Positions 34,951 to 45,125 of a DNA stretch of 64,000 nucleotides are shown here, in pieces. The position numbers and the translations under genes were made by a program. The notes beneath the pieces were generated by a model. That model ran no database searches, was not told the DNA's origin, and was given only the letters and a program-made list of their open reading frames with translations. The stretch's first letter is position 1. Each line of letters starts with the position of its first letter. This stretch comes from Anisus vortex. Taxonomy: Eukaryota > Mollusca > Gastropoda > Planorbidae. Location of the stretch: contig OX421498.1 in the NCBI GenBank assembly GCA_949126835.1, forward strand, positions 33,361,299 through 33,425,298, read 5' to 3'.

Positions 34951-35200
34951 TATTAAATTGCTACCAGTCAACTATATTTCGAGATGAACTATTTAATTCT
35001 TTCTTAGGTCAACCATAGCCTATTTCTTGCTGAATTATGAAATTTGGATCCACCCAACTACGTAGGCTATACTATACATGTAGTTGAATTATGAAATTTT
35101 CATTAGACCAACTAAATGTCTTGTTCATTACGCAATTATAAGTAGGCTAGTTATTTTTATATATATTTCTAGATGAGTTATGTTATGAAATCATACTTAA
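34951..35200. repeat. decayed right flank of the 39-bp satellite
   Basis: 'caactatatttcgagatgaac', 'ggtcaaccatagcctatttc' and 'gaccaactaaatgtc' are increasingly diverged units that fade out by about 35.2 kb. Confidence 0.65.
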
Positions 35201-36263
35201 GCCTTTTTCTGGTGAATTGGCATTTAAAAAAAGAATAAAATTCGACAGTTCGAAAACAGAAAACCCACTTAAAAATATAAAAAAAAATTAACAAAGAAGA
35301 ACATTCAAACACTTAATAGGTAGTCTATTGATTGTTGCTAGTAATTTGTTAGTAGTTGTTTTTTTTTGTTCATTGCATTGGGAATTTTTTCGAGTATTTT
35401 TGGTAAATATTATCCATTGTGTCATCAAACTATTTTTAACTTTTATTCGTGAGCTCAATTAAAGTTATGACATAGAGGATGCACATATTAAAAGGATGCA
35501 TGCCTAATTTAGAACTTTACAAATAGTTACTCCACGATTAAAAACGTTATGTGTGTGTGTGTGTGTATGTGTGTGTTTGACGTTTTTATGACCCTATTCA
35601 ATGACCCTCTTTCAGCGCCGGCACATCCTATTTCCTAGAGTGTTATCTGAATGCAGCGTCTTCGTGGCGGCTTTTTTAGTGATACTGTAGGCCTATATAT
35701 CTAACTGATAGCCAAGTCGTGACGTGTGTACATCTCTAAATTTGGTCATAGATGAAACAGAAGTAGGAGATTTAAAGAATTGTTCAACTTTAAAACAAAA
35801 AATATGGATTGGGCAAACGACAAAAATTAGGATGGGGGGAGGGCCTAACTTTGAAGCAGTTCTTGTCGTATTATATTTAATTTTGTTTTAAAATATATTT
35901 TTTAAAAGGTGCAAGGATTACTATTAAAGAATTCGTTTCAACACACATAACCCTAACCTTATTCCTAACCACAATTTAATTTGTTATATTTTAACCCTAA
36001 AAAAATAATAAAAGAAACAGCACTTGTAAGTTACACTTGTAACCTTAACGTAAAGTCTAAATCCATATCATGCCTGTATTTACATATAAAACAAAATGTG
36101 TTAGCCAGTGATAAGTATATTTGTTCTACATTTAAAGTCTTACGTCTGCTAACAGAATATATATTAAAATATAGTTTTATTTGTTTAAAACTAGACACGG
36201 GTATTGGATTACAAAGGGTTAGACTTTACTAATTCTTACTATTTTCGGAAGTTTTTCTAGAAC
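35201..36263. other. AT-rich non-genic stretch
   Basis: No gene recognised. A TG tract at about 35552-35576. 'taaccctaacctt' near 35950 is a single telomere-like phrase only. The open frame 35981-36232 is probably chance. Confidence 0.4.
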
Positions 36264-36561
36264 TAAAGACTAAAATAAGATGGACCGCTGGGTTTGATTT
36301 TGATATCTTTGCTATTTGATAACTTAAACACTTAGTTTTGGAATTTCCGATCGTACTAGGTCCTCAAGACTTTCGGTTTAGTAATTCTTCCTATGATTTT
36401 CTCAATGAAAAGTTAAGATTATAATCGAAAGTTGTATACAGCGGAAACATTTAAGCAAACGAAAGGTGCGTAGAAGTTTAAGTCAGCGTTTTCGAATAGG
36501 CACGGAGAAGCTCTTTAAAAAGAGCAAGTTTAGCAAGCGGTCCATCTTATTATAGTCTTTG
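36264..36561 (+). mobile_element. MITE-300 copy 3
   Basis: Starts taaagactaaaataagatgg (then accgct) and ends agcggtccatcttattatag (then tctttg), the best-preserved inverted ends of the family. The interior shares 'atcgaaagttgtatacagcgg' with copies 1 and 2. No target duplication could be defined with confidence. Confidence 0.8.
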
Positions 36562-37020
36562 ACTTTACTAATCTTGTGCAGACTTTTCGAATTATAGGTA
36601 TACATAGGGACTTTACGGAGTCCTTATAGAACAGAGATTTCTTTTCGCGAAGTGAAAGTTCTATATTCTGAGGGCTAGACTTCCTGGTTCGTTTTATTGT
36701 TATGATAGTAAGTGGCGTAGATCCCTACGGGCGCGCCCCACATTTGTTCCATGCATTGTTGGGGGGGGGGGGGGGGACCTGATAACAAGATGGATGGGTT
36801 GAGGGATTCATTCACACACAGTAGAGACAGATTAGTTTGTGATCCCTTCCTCATTATTGCAGACAAGTGTTTTGTTGTCAATGGATAATAAGCAATAAGG
36901 AAGTTGTACTCTGTTGCCATGGTTACATAACAGACATGTGGTTGGGGAGGGGGGTGTTCTTGAACCAGGAAGTTGTTTATCTTTGTCTCTAAGACATTAG
37001 ACATGGCCCATAAGGGGGTA
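36562..37020. other. non-genic stretch with G-run
   Basis: A G-run of about 15 at 36762-36776. The minus-strand open frame 36675-37025 has no recognisable family. Confidence 0.35.
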
Positions 37021-37200
37021 GGCAAGGCATTCTAGCGGCAAAGCGATTGGATTGACCCCCGTCCGGGTTCGATGGGTGCCTGACAGCAGGGTGAAGTAAA
37101 AGACAGTTGGGCAGTGTGCTGGCTGCGACCACTGAAACTTGAAAATACTGCTACATTTGTCTCTTAGGTCAACATGACCTGAAAGGGTTATTTTACTTTT
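37021..37200 (+). mobile_element. SINE-1, internally deleted
   Basis: Head 'ggcaaggcattctagcggca' with B-box-like 'gtccgggttcgat', then a jump to 'gggtgcctgacag…ggtgaagtaaaagacagttg' and a degraded 3' part ending ttattttactttt. Confidence 0.6.
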
Positions 37201-37610
37201 TTTGCTATACTTGGTAATGTTCTAAAAATAGTATAAATATATAAACAGAGATGTCAAATGGCACAGTTTATTAAATGTATCAGTGGGATTTACTTTGTTT
37301 CAAATAGTCTGAGAAAGCTTGTTTGAGTTGAAACACAAATTTTTAAAAAATATTTTAACCAAACCATTAATTAAATACACAATCGTGAGTTTACATCAAA
37401 GTCACGTTCTTTGATTAATATCAATTAATGAGATGGGAGATAGGCTCATTGTGACACACAATCATTCGATGTCTGTTTGTACTCGCAACTAGCGCGTAAA
37501 GATATCATTATAACATTTCATCGTTAGATTCAGAATTGAAAGGAACTCCGATTGACTTCGAGGAGATATTCACTTTCTTGATTGCTTTGTACATCTACAA
37601 AACTCAGTAT
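37201..37610. other. AT-rich non-genic stretch
   Basis: No recognised element or gene. Confidence 0.4.
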
Positions 37611-37930
37611 GATCTATACGGGAAGTTGAACTGTGTAGAAAAGGGGCGGGTTGATATATACGAAAAGTTGAACTGTGTAGAAAAGGGGCGGGGTGATATA
37701 TACGAGAAGTTGAACTGTGTAGAAAGGGGCGGAGTGATATATACAGGAAGTTGAACTGTGTAGAAAAGAGGCGGGGTGATATATACGAGAATTTGAACTG
37801 TGTAGAAAGGGGTGGGGTGACATATACGAGAAATTGAACTGTGTAGAAAGGGGCGGGCTGATATATACGAGTTGAACTGTGTAGAAAGGGGCGGGGTGAT
37901 ATATACGAGAAATTGAACAGTGTAGAAAGA
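37611..37930. repeat. 41-42 bp minisatellite, about 8 copies
   Basis: Unit 'gaagttgaactgtgtagaaa' followed by 'ggggcggggtgatatatacga'. Variants in A-run length shift the frame, giving open frames on both strands that are not genes. Confidence 0.95.
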
Positions 37931-38466
37931 ATTCCGCCCCTATGCGACACACAATGTATTTAACAAATGTCCGAGGATGTGTTTCATTAAGGGGAAGTGG
38001 GCAATTATAACCCAGCTCGTTTCTTCCAGCTTAGCTACCGTTTTGATAAATTAAAGAGGTGGTTGGGGAGGGGGGGTATCTAGGGCGGTTCTATAGCGGA
38101 CTCACTACCTCTCTGATTACCACTGCAGGACGCCTCTGGTCTCATGTTGCACCAGCAATAACTTTTCCAAACTTGCGTAGCTGTAAGAGTTAGGGGTGTT
38201 AACTCTTTGGGGAGACGGACGAACTGGACCTATTCTAATACCCATTTTTGTTTTGTTTTATTTTATAGTCTAGTTTAGCCGGAGAGGGCACCCCCCCCCC
38301 CAACACACACACAAGCTATGCTTCTGGTGGTGCAGCTCAGTGCAGCTTCTGAAAGTTGTGAGAGACAAACATATATCAACAAACATTTACCGTCCACCTC
38401 ATTCGCAAATTTTTCTCACCGACCCCCTCCCAATTATCTTAACACCACAAGTAAGTAGTAAGTAGT
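37931..38466. other. non-genic stretch
   Basis: No gene recognised; G-run near 38069 and C-run near 38291. Confidence 0.4.
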
Positions 38467-38697
38467 GCCGGTGAAGCTGCGTCCCCCAGTTTCTGTGGCC
38501 ACGGCATACTAGGCGATTGTGTGGTCAGCACAATGCACAGCCGCCTTTACTTTACCCCAACTAAGGGTCAGTTACCCATCAGAGCTGGGTAGACTAAGGG
38601 ACACCTTCCAAACCCGGAAAAAAAATCCTAGCCTTCATCGTGATTCGAACCCGGGACCTTCGGTACGCCAGGCGAACGCGCTGCCACAGTACGGCCC
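38467..38697 (-). mobile_element. SINE-1, near full-length, minus strand
   Basis: Minus strand: head 'gcagcgcgttcgcctggcg', B-box 'cccgggttcgaatcacg', 'ctacccagctctgatgggta', 'ggcggctgtgcattgtgctg' and 'gcagcttcaccggc'. The tail beyond the 'accggc' motif is missing. Confidence 0.83.
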
Positions 38698-39251
38698 TAA
38701 CGGCACAACGATAGACTCTTTCGTCCACATACATATATCAACACACCAACAAACATTGAAACAGAGGAACACAAACACAGCACACCAATACATTTGCGAG
38801 CATGTCTTCAGCGTTGAAACTTGAATGACGACACAGCAGCCGGAAAAAAACACAAAAATCTCACGTTCAACACATAAGCAACATGTATCGATCCATATCT
38901 TTGATGCGCAATCAACCCAGATCAACCCAGAACCTAAACAAACAATAACCAAAATAAACACAGCCGCATGACAGCCGTAATCTCGTCTGCACAATTACAA
39001 ATAATAATTTAAAAAAAGTCACGTGATATTCGATAATCTCCGAGCAGCTGTTGGTGTTGACATCCTTTTTCCAAAAGTCGTGGATCAGTTTGTGTGTTGA
39101 CCTCCAGCCACGAACTCTAAATTTATCCACCTCCATTATTGACCCGGAAACAAATCTAATTATAGCATGTCCACCACTGCTGGGGGGAAAACACACACTT
39201 TCATGTAAACACTTCAAACGTTTTTTTTTTAACAGATCAGTGATATGACGG
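38698..39251. other. non-genic stretch
   Basis: No gene recognised; the open frames on both strands show no family features. Confidence 0.35.
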
Positions 39252-39779
39252 TGTTATGACCCCTAGTAAATTTAAATAGTGCCACCGTACTGTAGACAGA
39301 GTGTGTTATTCTCCTCCCCCCCCCCCCATGTTTTTTTCTCTGAACTTAGCTGTTTCTCTGGGGGCCCCCCTGTAGAGCCCTTAGAGGCCATAATTAAATG
39401 TACTCCTGTTACATTCATAAACTGTGCGACCCGTTGCCTATCATTTTCACATTAGCGGGCCCTACCTGGTCTATTGCGTTGACCGCTGTGGTCAAACGAA
39501 CAGCGCGAAATGTAAAAACAATTGGGTTTATTTTGATAAACACCTCGCCCGTTCTTGGGAAGTGCGTTGGAGTTTTAAGAAGTTGGAAGAAGTTGGTTTC
39601 TGGTAGTTGAAGATGGAAGTAGTGAGGACTAGAGTTTTGATTTAGTTAAGTTGTTGACTTGAGTTTGATTTAGTTGTAGCTATGGACTGAAGATGTAACG
39701 TTGTAGTATTACAATTAAAACTATTCACTTTCAGCCTCTTATATGTGAGTTATATAAAAACATGTAACAATATTTATAA
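39252..39779 (+). mobile_element. possible solo LTR of a Gypsy-type retrotransposon
   Basis: 528 bp beginning TGTTATGACCCC and ending CATGTAACA, so the ends are TG…CA with a TGTTA/TAACA inverted pair. A late AATTAAAA and a pyrimidine-rich part before the end fit an LTR layout, and TGTTATGACCC starts are common in Gypsy LTRs. There is no second LTR and no clear 4-5 bp duplication (flanks gacgg / atatt). Orientation is inferred only from the AATTAAAA position. Confidence 0.33.
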
Positions 39780-39861
39780 AGATAGACGACAACTGAAGCA
39801 ATTATTTGTGTACATTACATGTACAAAACGTTGAGCATAATAACAGGATGAAACGGCAGGT

Positions 39862-39893
39862 AACAACTGCCCCCCCCCCCCCCCCCCCCCCAC
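39862..39893. repeat. poly-C run followed by T-run
   Basis: About 22 C (39870-39891) then a T tract. Confidence 0.85.
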
Positions 39894-40001
39894 TTTTTTT
39901 TTTCTGCGTGACAAGAGCCAGTTTCCGTTAAAAGACAAACTTCATTTTTTTGATGTTGGAGATGTTTGATTTAATATTGTCAATATCTTGCTTGAGATTT
40001 T

Positions 40002-40090
40002 TCTTATCTTATTCTCTACAGACGCTACTTCCATAAAAAAAGATTGCTGCGCCCTAAACTCATCAGTGGTTTAGGTCTAGTCCAGCCGAC
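40002..40090 (-). mobile_element. LINE 3' tail fragment, minus strand
   Basis: Minus strand: 'cactgatgagtttagggcgc', 'agcaatctttttt' and 'gaagtagcgtctgtagagaa', then 'ataagataag'. Decayed copy of the LINE tail. Confidence 0.62.
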
Positions 40091-40328
40091 TCCTGTCAAT
40101 CAGAGTACGCACTGAAAGGTACAAGAACTCCTTTGTTCCTTATTCTTTGAGACTATATCAACGCTGCTTCTGACTAAAGCATAATCAAGAGCCAGATGCG
40201 TGTTTTGCATATTTGAAGATGACTAGTGTGTATGTGTGTGTGTTGTATTTGTTCTGGTTGTTGTGCTTGTGTTCTTGTAATAGTTCAATATAATCAAACC
40301 ACATTTCCTTTTTGGACCAATAAAGAAA

Positions 40329-40440
40329 TCTTATCTTATTTCTATTAGTGTTTTAAATGATGTTAAGTTGCTGGTTTTCCTGGTTTGTTCAGGCACCCCA
40401 TTCCATGCCCCCGATGCCACTTGGGAAGAAGCAATCAAGC
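40329..40440 (-). mobile_element. LINE 3' coding remnant, minus strand
   Basis: Minus strand includes 'tcccaagtggcatc…gggcatggaatggg', 'gaacaaaccaggaaaaccag' and 'cttaacatcatttaaaacac', matching codons near the C-terminus of the LINE at 18631. It ends in ATAAGAT without the usual UTR. Confidence 0.66.
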
Positions 40441-41506
40441 TTAATAGTAGATTTGACACTATTACTGTTTATATAAGACATTTCATAAACTTCGAAAATT
40501 TTGCCATTTTTTGTTTCTTGTTTTACTTCTAAAGTTTAGCGGCTTATCGAATAACCATAGACTCAATAAATTAATGAAACGTTTAACAAACGCTATCCAC
40601 AATCAATAATACATTGGAAACGAAATTTAAATTGTAACTATTTTATGTGCAAATCATTTCAGAAACAGAAATAATATATTCTAAAAGCTGTCTTGCCAAA
40701 TTTGATACTTTTCGTCAATAAACGTATTTCTACCTTTGGCTCTTTGATCATTGATCTATAAACAAATTTATTAAATACTTTTTGCTCTTTGATTAATTTA
40801 ATATAAACAAATTTTTTTTTAAATTTTTGCTCTTTGATTAGATAACTGAGACCGTTGTGACGTAAATAAATTATTATTTTTATAAATATTTTAGTAATAT
40901 TAGACTTAAAAGGATATTGCATATAGTAATATGTTAATATTTAAATATCAACTTGAATTTCAATATTATAACATTACACAATGAATCATCCTTCTTATTG
41001 TTTTTTCAAATATCAATCAAACGGTTTATCCATAAAATCATTCTTCCAGAAAGTTTAAAATAAAAAACAAAGACTGGTATTAATTGATATTATTTGAACA
41101 AATCAGGATGATGTTATTGTTTATTAATTATCAAAATTAGATTAGACTATATCGTTTGAAGTTTTTACCTGGAAAATTGTTATTTCTTTTCAAAAGTTTG
41201 GTCTTAAAATAATTACACGAGAAAATAAAGCGCTGAAGTAAAGTAGTACACATCTATTTTTAGCCTGGGACATATTTTTGGAATAAACAGTCTTGGTTTG
41301 ATACATTTTTCTTGATAAGATAAAAAAAACATTACGAAAATCCACATGAGATTGACACTATCAGGGTCTAAGTTTTAACTTTTAGCACCAGGTCTTTGAT
41401 TTGTTCCCTACTTAAAGTTGTTTACTACGGGAAATAATATGTTTTGTTTTTTTGGGGGGTTTTGCAAGTCTTTTTGTCAATAACGAATTATGGGTCTTTT
41501 TTCATA
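40441..41506. other. AT-rich non-genic stretch
   Basis: No gene recognised. Around 40700-40840 a phrase like 'tttttgctctttgatta' recurs three times. Confidence 0.4.
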
Positions 41507-41690
41507 GATCTTATCTAATGCATTACAGACGCTCCTTCTATAGAGAATATTATTGCGTCCTATGCGCTCTTCCGTGGTTTGAGTCTAGTGCTGCATTTTG
41601 GATTAGTGTTTTAAAATGATGTTAAGTTACTGGTTTTCCTGGTTCGTTCAGGTAGCCCATTCCATTCCCGGATGCCACTCGTGAAGAAAG
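41507..41690 (-). mobile_element. LINE 3' end, minus strand
   Basis: Minus strand: 'acgagtggcatccgggaatg', 'ctgaacgaaccaggaaaacc', 'agtaacttaacatcatttt' and then the UTR 'gcataggacgcaataat' and 'agaaggagcgtctgtaatg'. Ends 'attagataagatc'. Confidence 0.75.
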
Positions 41691-41927
41691 AGTGGATGGG
41701 AACGGTCAACTGTTTGCACCGAACCTATATGTTAGCACACGTGTGTTTGTCCTCCGAGCCCTAAGAGATTAATCTCGGTTCGTATATTCACTCCAGTGAA
41801 GTGAGGTTCAAGTCTGGCACCTTTGAACACATTTCTGGGCTACTTCTGTATGGACCTGGCGACACTGCCTCAGATCTTTCACTGTCAACTCTCTAATATG
41901 TACAAAGCAAAATATATCACCTGTAGT

Positions 41928-42152
41928 ATTAAATGAATACCAATATCTACTGTTTAAATGAATACCAATATCTACTGTTTAAATGAATACCAATATCTAC
42001 TGTTTAAAGTTTAAATGAATACCGATATATACTATTTAAAGTTTAAATGAATACCGATATATACTATTTAAAGTTTAAATGAATACCAATATGTACTGTT
42101 TAAAGTTTAAATGAATAACAATATCTACTGTTTAAAGTTTAAATGAATACCA
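41928..42152. repeat. 25-32 bp minisatellite, about 8 copies
   Basis: Unit 'tgtttaaatgaataccaata' plus 'tctac'. Longer copies carry an extra 'aagttta' (32 bp). The copies interleave in a small higher-order pattern. Confidence 0.93.
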
Positions 42153-42747
42153 ATATCTATTTTGTAAATTAAGGCCTGTCATTATTGTTTTAAATGGTCG
42201 CTCATTCCGTGTGGAAATAGTAGGCTGGGGTTCTGGTTAGGGCTTCAATTCGTGTGCAAACGTAGATACCAAAATTCAATGAAAAATGCTTTCAAGTGAA
42301 AGACGTTACGTATATCGAAAAAAAACAATAACATCTTAACTACAACTAACTGTGTTCCTCTTAGGACGAATAGGGATCGATAAACCTGCGTTATCTGATA
42401 ACAGATTTATCACACACAGTGTTTCAAAAGTTTAGCAAGCGTCTATCGATGATAATGGAGACAGGTTTTATTTTTAAAACCCATTTTAATCTTATATTTT
42501 TCACCAAAATATGGACGCATTTCCCCAATGCCTTCAAACTTATCGCTATCGCTTACTAGCTCAATACAGCTCTCAGTGGCATCCTATTTGCAATCACTAG
42601 CATCCATTAGCATCCACAAGTATTCACTAGCCAAGGATAAGGAGCCGCAAAACCAAAATTGTAGGAAGCCGACTCAACGTTGATCTACTAATAAACATTT
42701 TGGTCTCAAAATATTAACATCGTGTAATCGTGTAATCATTATGTATA
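42153..42747. other. non-genic stretch
   Basis: No recognised gene or element. Confidence 0.4.
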
Positions 42748-42755
42748 GTCTATAA

Positions 42756-44142
42756 CAGTGATGGCGAACCTTTTTGCGGCCGCGTGCCCAAAAAAAGATC
42801 GTACAGTTGTACGAACTAATTAAAACCTTTTCATCCAAAAAGAATAACAAATTAACATATTTTTGAATGATACAAACAGTCTTTTATATAAAATAAAATG
42901 AACTATAGTAAATGAAAAAAAAATTAATATATTAAAATTACACAATTACACAATTACAGTTATTACATTTAACTTTATACATTTGGCATGATTTTGCATA
43001 GTATTTGTTTGTGATTTTTGCTGTTGTGTGTACGCTGATAATTTGTCAAGCCTTGGCTCATACTCCGTAGCTTTAAGAGCGACACATGCAGCACTCGGGT
43101 CACCTGTCAGTCTGTTTCTGCTATCAGATTTGATATAATTTAAATTTGTTAACAGCTGCTCACAAGCTTAAGATGACCCAAACAATGTACGAAGTGCAAT
43201 CCCAACTGCTTTCGTCGACTTGAAATTATTTGGCAGAGAATTCCACACTTTAAGGATTTCATCTTCAGAGCTACCAACTGTTCTGCCCTTTGCTATCATT
43301 TCTCTTCTCAAGTGTTTCACGCAGATAATAGAATTTATTTTTTCAGATAGAGCTTTCTTGAAGTTCCAATAGATCCATTTACAGATTTCCTGAATTATAA
43401 CCACAATAAGCAGGAAAGATCAAGTTCTTCAAATTCAGCTTTATCTGGGAAAGTAAGAAAACAGACGGTTGTCTCCATCTTACGGAACTGTACAAATCTA
43501 TCACTGAAATTCTCATTTACAGTTAATTAAATATTTCCTGATGGCGTATGGAATTGTCAGAAAATGCTATAGAGTTTTGTAAATGCATTTTCACAATTAT
43601 AAAATATTTCAGCTGCCCACTTTGCAAGTCTCTGCAGTTTTCTTTCAAATTTTCTGATATAACAAATCATCATTTCTGATGTTTTTCCTTAATTGCAGTT
43701 TTTTATCCATTCCATTTAAGTGTGCTGTAAAATATGTAAAAAAAACATAACATTGGTAATCCAGACCATATCAGTGAGCTGTGGATAATCTTGCCCCATT
43801 GAATTATATACAACCTGATTTCATCCAAGCGCGCTACAAATCTCAACAATAGTGTTCTCTGCTCAGTCACCTGATATTATTGTACATGAGTAAAGTATTA
43901 TACTTAAAAGTAAAATAAAAAGAATAGCAGCGAAAATAAACGAAATAAACGAAATAAACGTATTTTAACAAAACGACGATGGCATTTAAGATCCGACAAA
44001 ATGGCCGTTTTAAAATCGATGATCCCATCCTTAGCGGTGTGACAGTAAATAAGCTGTTCCATTTTTGGTAAAGGCTCGCGTGCCCACAGAAAAGGCTCTG
44101 CGTGCCAGTTGTGGCACGCGTGTCATAGGTTCGCCATCGCTG
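42756..44142 (-). mobile_element. hAT DNA transposon, 1387 bp, decayed
   Basis: The left end CAGTGATGGCGAACC and right end ggttcgccatcgctg are inverted repeats (about 15 bp). The element is flanked by a perfect 8-bp duplication, gtctataa, at 42748-42755 and 44143-44150. CAG…CTG ends and an 8-bp target duplication define the hAT superfamily. The interior holds minus-strand remnants of a transposase (see next entry). The region is too short for an intact hAT gene and has many stops, so it is a deleted, inactive copy. Confidence 0.88.
43000..43810 (-). pseudogene. hAT transposase remnant, ZBED5/GTF2IRD2-like
   Basis: hAT transposases cut and rejoin DNA at the element's ends; the C-terminal region mediates dimerisation. 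On the minus strand, in order, one can read PQLTDMVWITNVMFF and HLNGMDKKLQ (about 43795-43700). A 78-codon open piece at 43168-43404 then ends VGIALRTLFGSS. After an in-frame TAA come ACEQL, SDSRNRLTGDPSAACVALK and ATEYEPRLDKLSAYTQ down to about 43020. The 'ALRTLFGS-x-ACEQL…SRNRLT' block is the C-terminal signature of the hAT group related to vertebrate ZBED5 and GTF2IRD2. The N-terminal BED finger and much of the catalytic core are missing. Stops and probable frameshifts make it non-functional. Confidence 0.8.
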
Positions 44143-44193
44143 GTCTATAAGGTTATTTGTCATAGAACCTTGAGAGGGGTAAGGGACCAGGAA

Positions 44194-44463
44194 GGGGGGT
44201 CCATCCACGCAGCGCCTTCGACTGGCGTTCCGAAGGTTCTGGGTTCGAATCCTGGTGAAGGTTAGAATTTTTTTTCCCCGAGGACTGGAGGGTGTCCCTG
44301 AGTCTACCCAGCTCTGATGGGTACCTGACATTATTTGAGATAAAGTAAATGCGGATATGCATTGTGATGGCCACACAATCCCCTAGTATGCCGTGACCAC
44401 AGAAACTGGTGAAGTCTGCTTCACCGGCCCTATAATTAATTTGGTCCGAAGGGTACTTTATTT
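44194..44463 (+). mobile_element. SINE-1, near full-length
   Basis: Lies 44 bp right of the hAT target duplication. Head degraded ('cgcagcgccttcgactggcg'), B-box 'ggttcgaatcct' intact, body and 3' part typical, ending 'aagggtactttattttt'. Confidence 0.84.
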
Positions 44464-44577
44464 TTTTTTTCTACTTAAGCTATGGAAAGCCTCGTCCTAT
44501 CAATGCATTGCATGCTCCTTATGCTTACTATCCTAATAGTTCACTTTTTTTTTTATAACATTTAGGATAAAGAAACA
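44464..44577. other. short non-genic stretch
   Basis: No recognised feature except a T-run near 44462-44471. Confidence 0.3.
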
Positions 44578-44645
44578 AACACGGATAAACGTAGGACGCA
44601 ATAATCGTCTGTAAAGAAGGAGCGTCGGTAACTTATAATAAGAAA
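44578..44645 (+). mobile_element. LINE 3' tail fragment
   Basis: 'cacggataaacgtaggacgc', 'aataatcgtctgtaaagaag' and 'gagcgtcggtaacttataat': the last 65 bases of the LINE family. Confidence 0.68.
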
Positions 44646-45125
44646 ATTTGGCTTCTACTATCCGAAAGGATCTCTTAATTTAATGTTTGTTGTTTTTTCT
44701 TTCAACGAATCATAATTTAAGACAATCGGTACCATAAAGCCCTTATATAATATATGGCCTTAAGCCTACTATGTTTAGGACTAGAACTACACACCTTCAG
44801 CTCAGTACCTGAGGATGAGACTTTTCGACCACAATGGACAACCATACACGGTGCCGATGGGATGACCGAGGCGTGGTCATCGTCAACTGTCAAGTTTGAA
44901 ATACAGAATTATAAAACTAGAAAGTGCTACCTAATATTAACTAATAGTTAACAGTACACTACTTAAATGTAATACAACCAAGCATTAGCTAACTTTGTAA
45001 GATAATATAATGTATCTCCTGTTTACCCAATGGCAGTTATCAACAACGGCTCTATTACGCTACAGTGCCGCATGACAATGGTTTTTTATCTTTTCAAATC
45101 GTACTTTTTCTTTCAAGTTTAGCCA
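44646..45125. other. non-genic stretch
   Basis: No recognised gene. The 65-codon frame at 44754-44951 is not similar to a family I know. Confidence 0.35.

Noticed and set aside
35946..36000. Telomere-like TTAACCC phrases
   Set aside because: Only two or three imperfect units, far below a telomeric array.
37570..37952. Minus-strand frames of 112-126 codons
   Set aside because: Created by the 41-42 bp minisatellite; its length variants shift frames.
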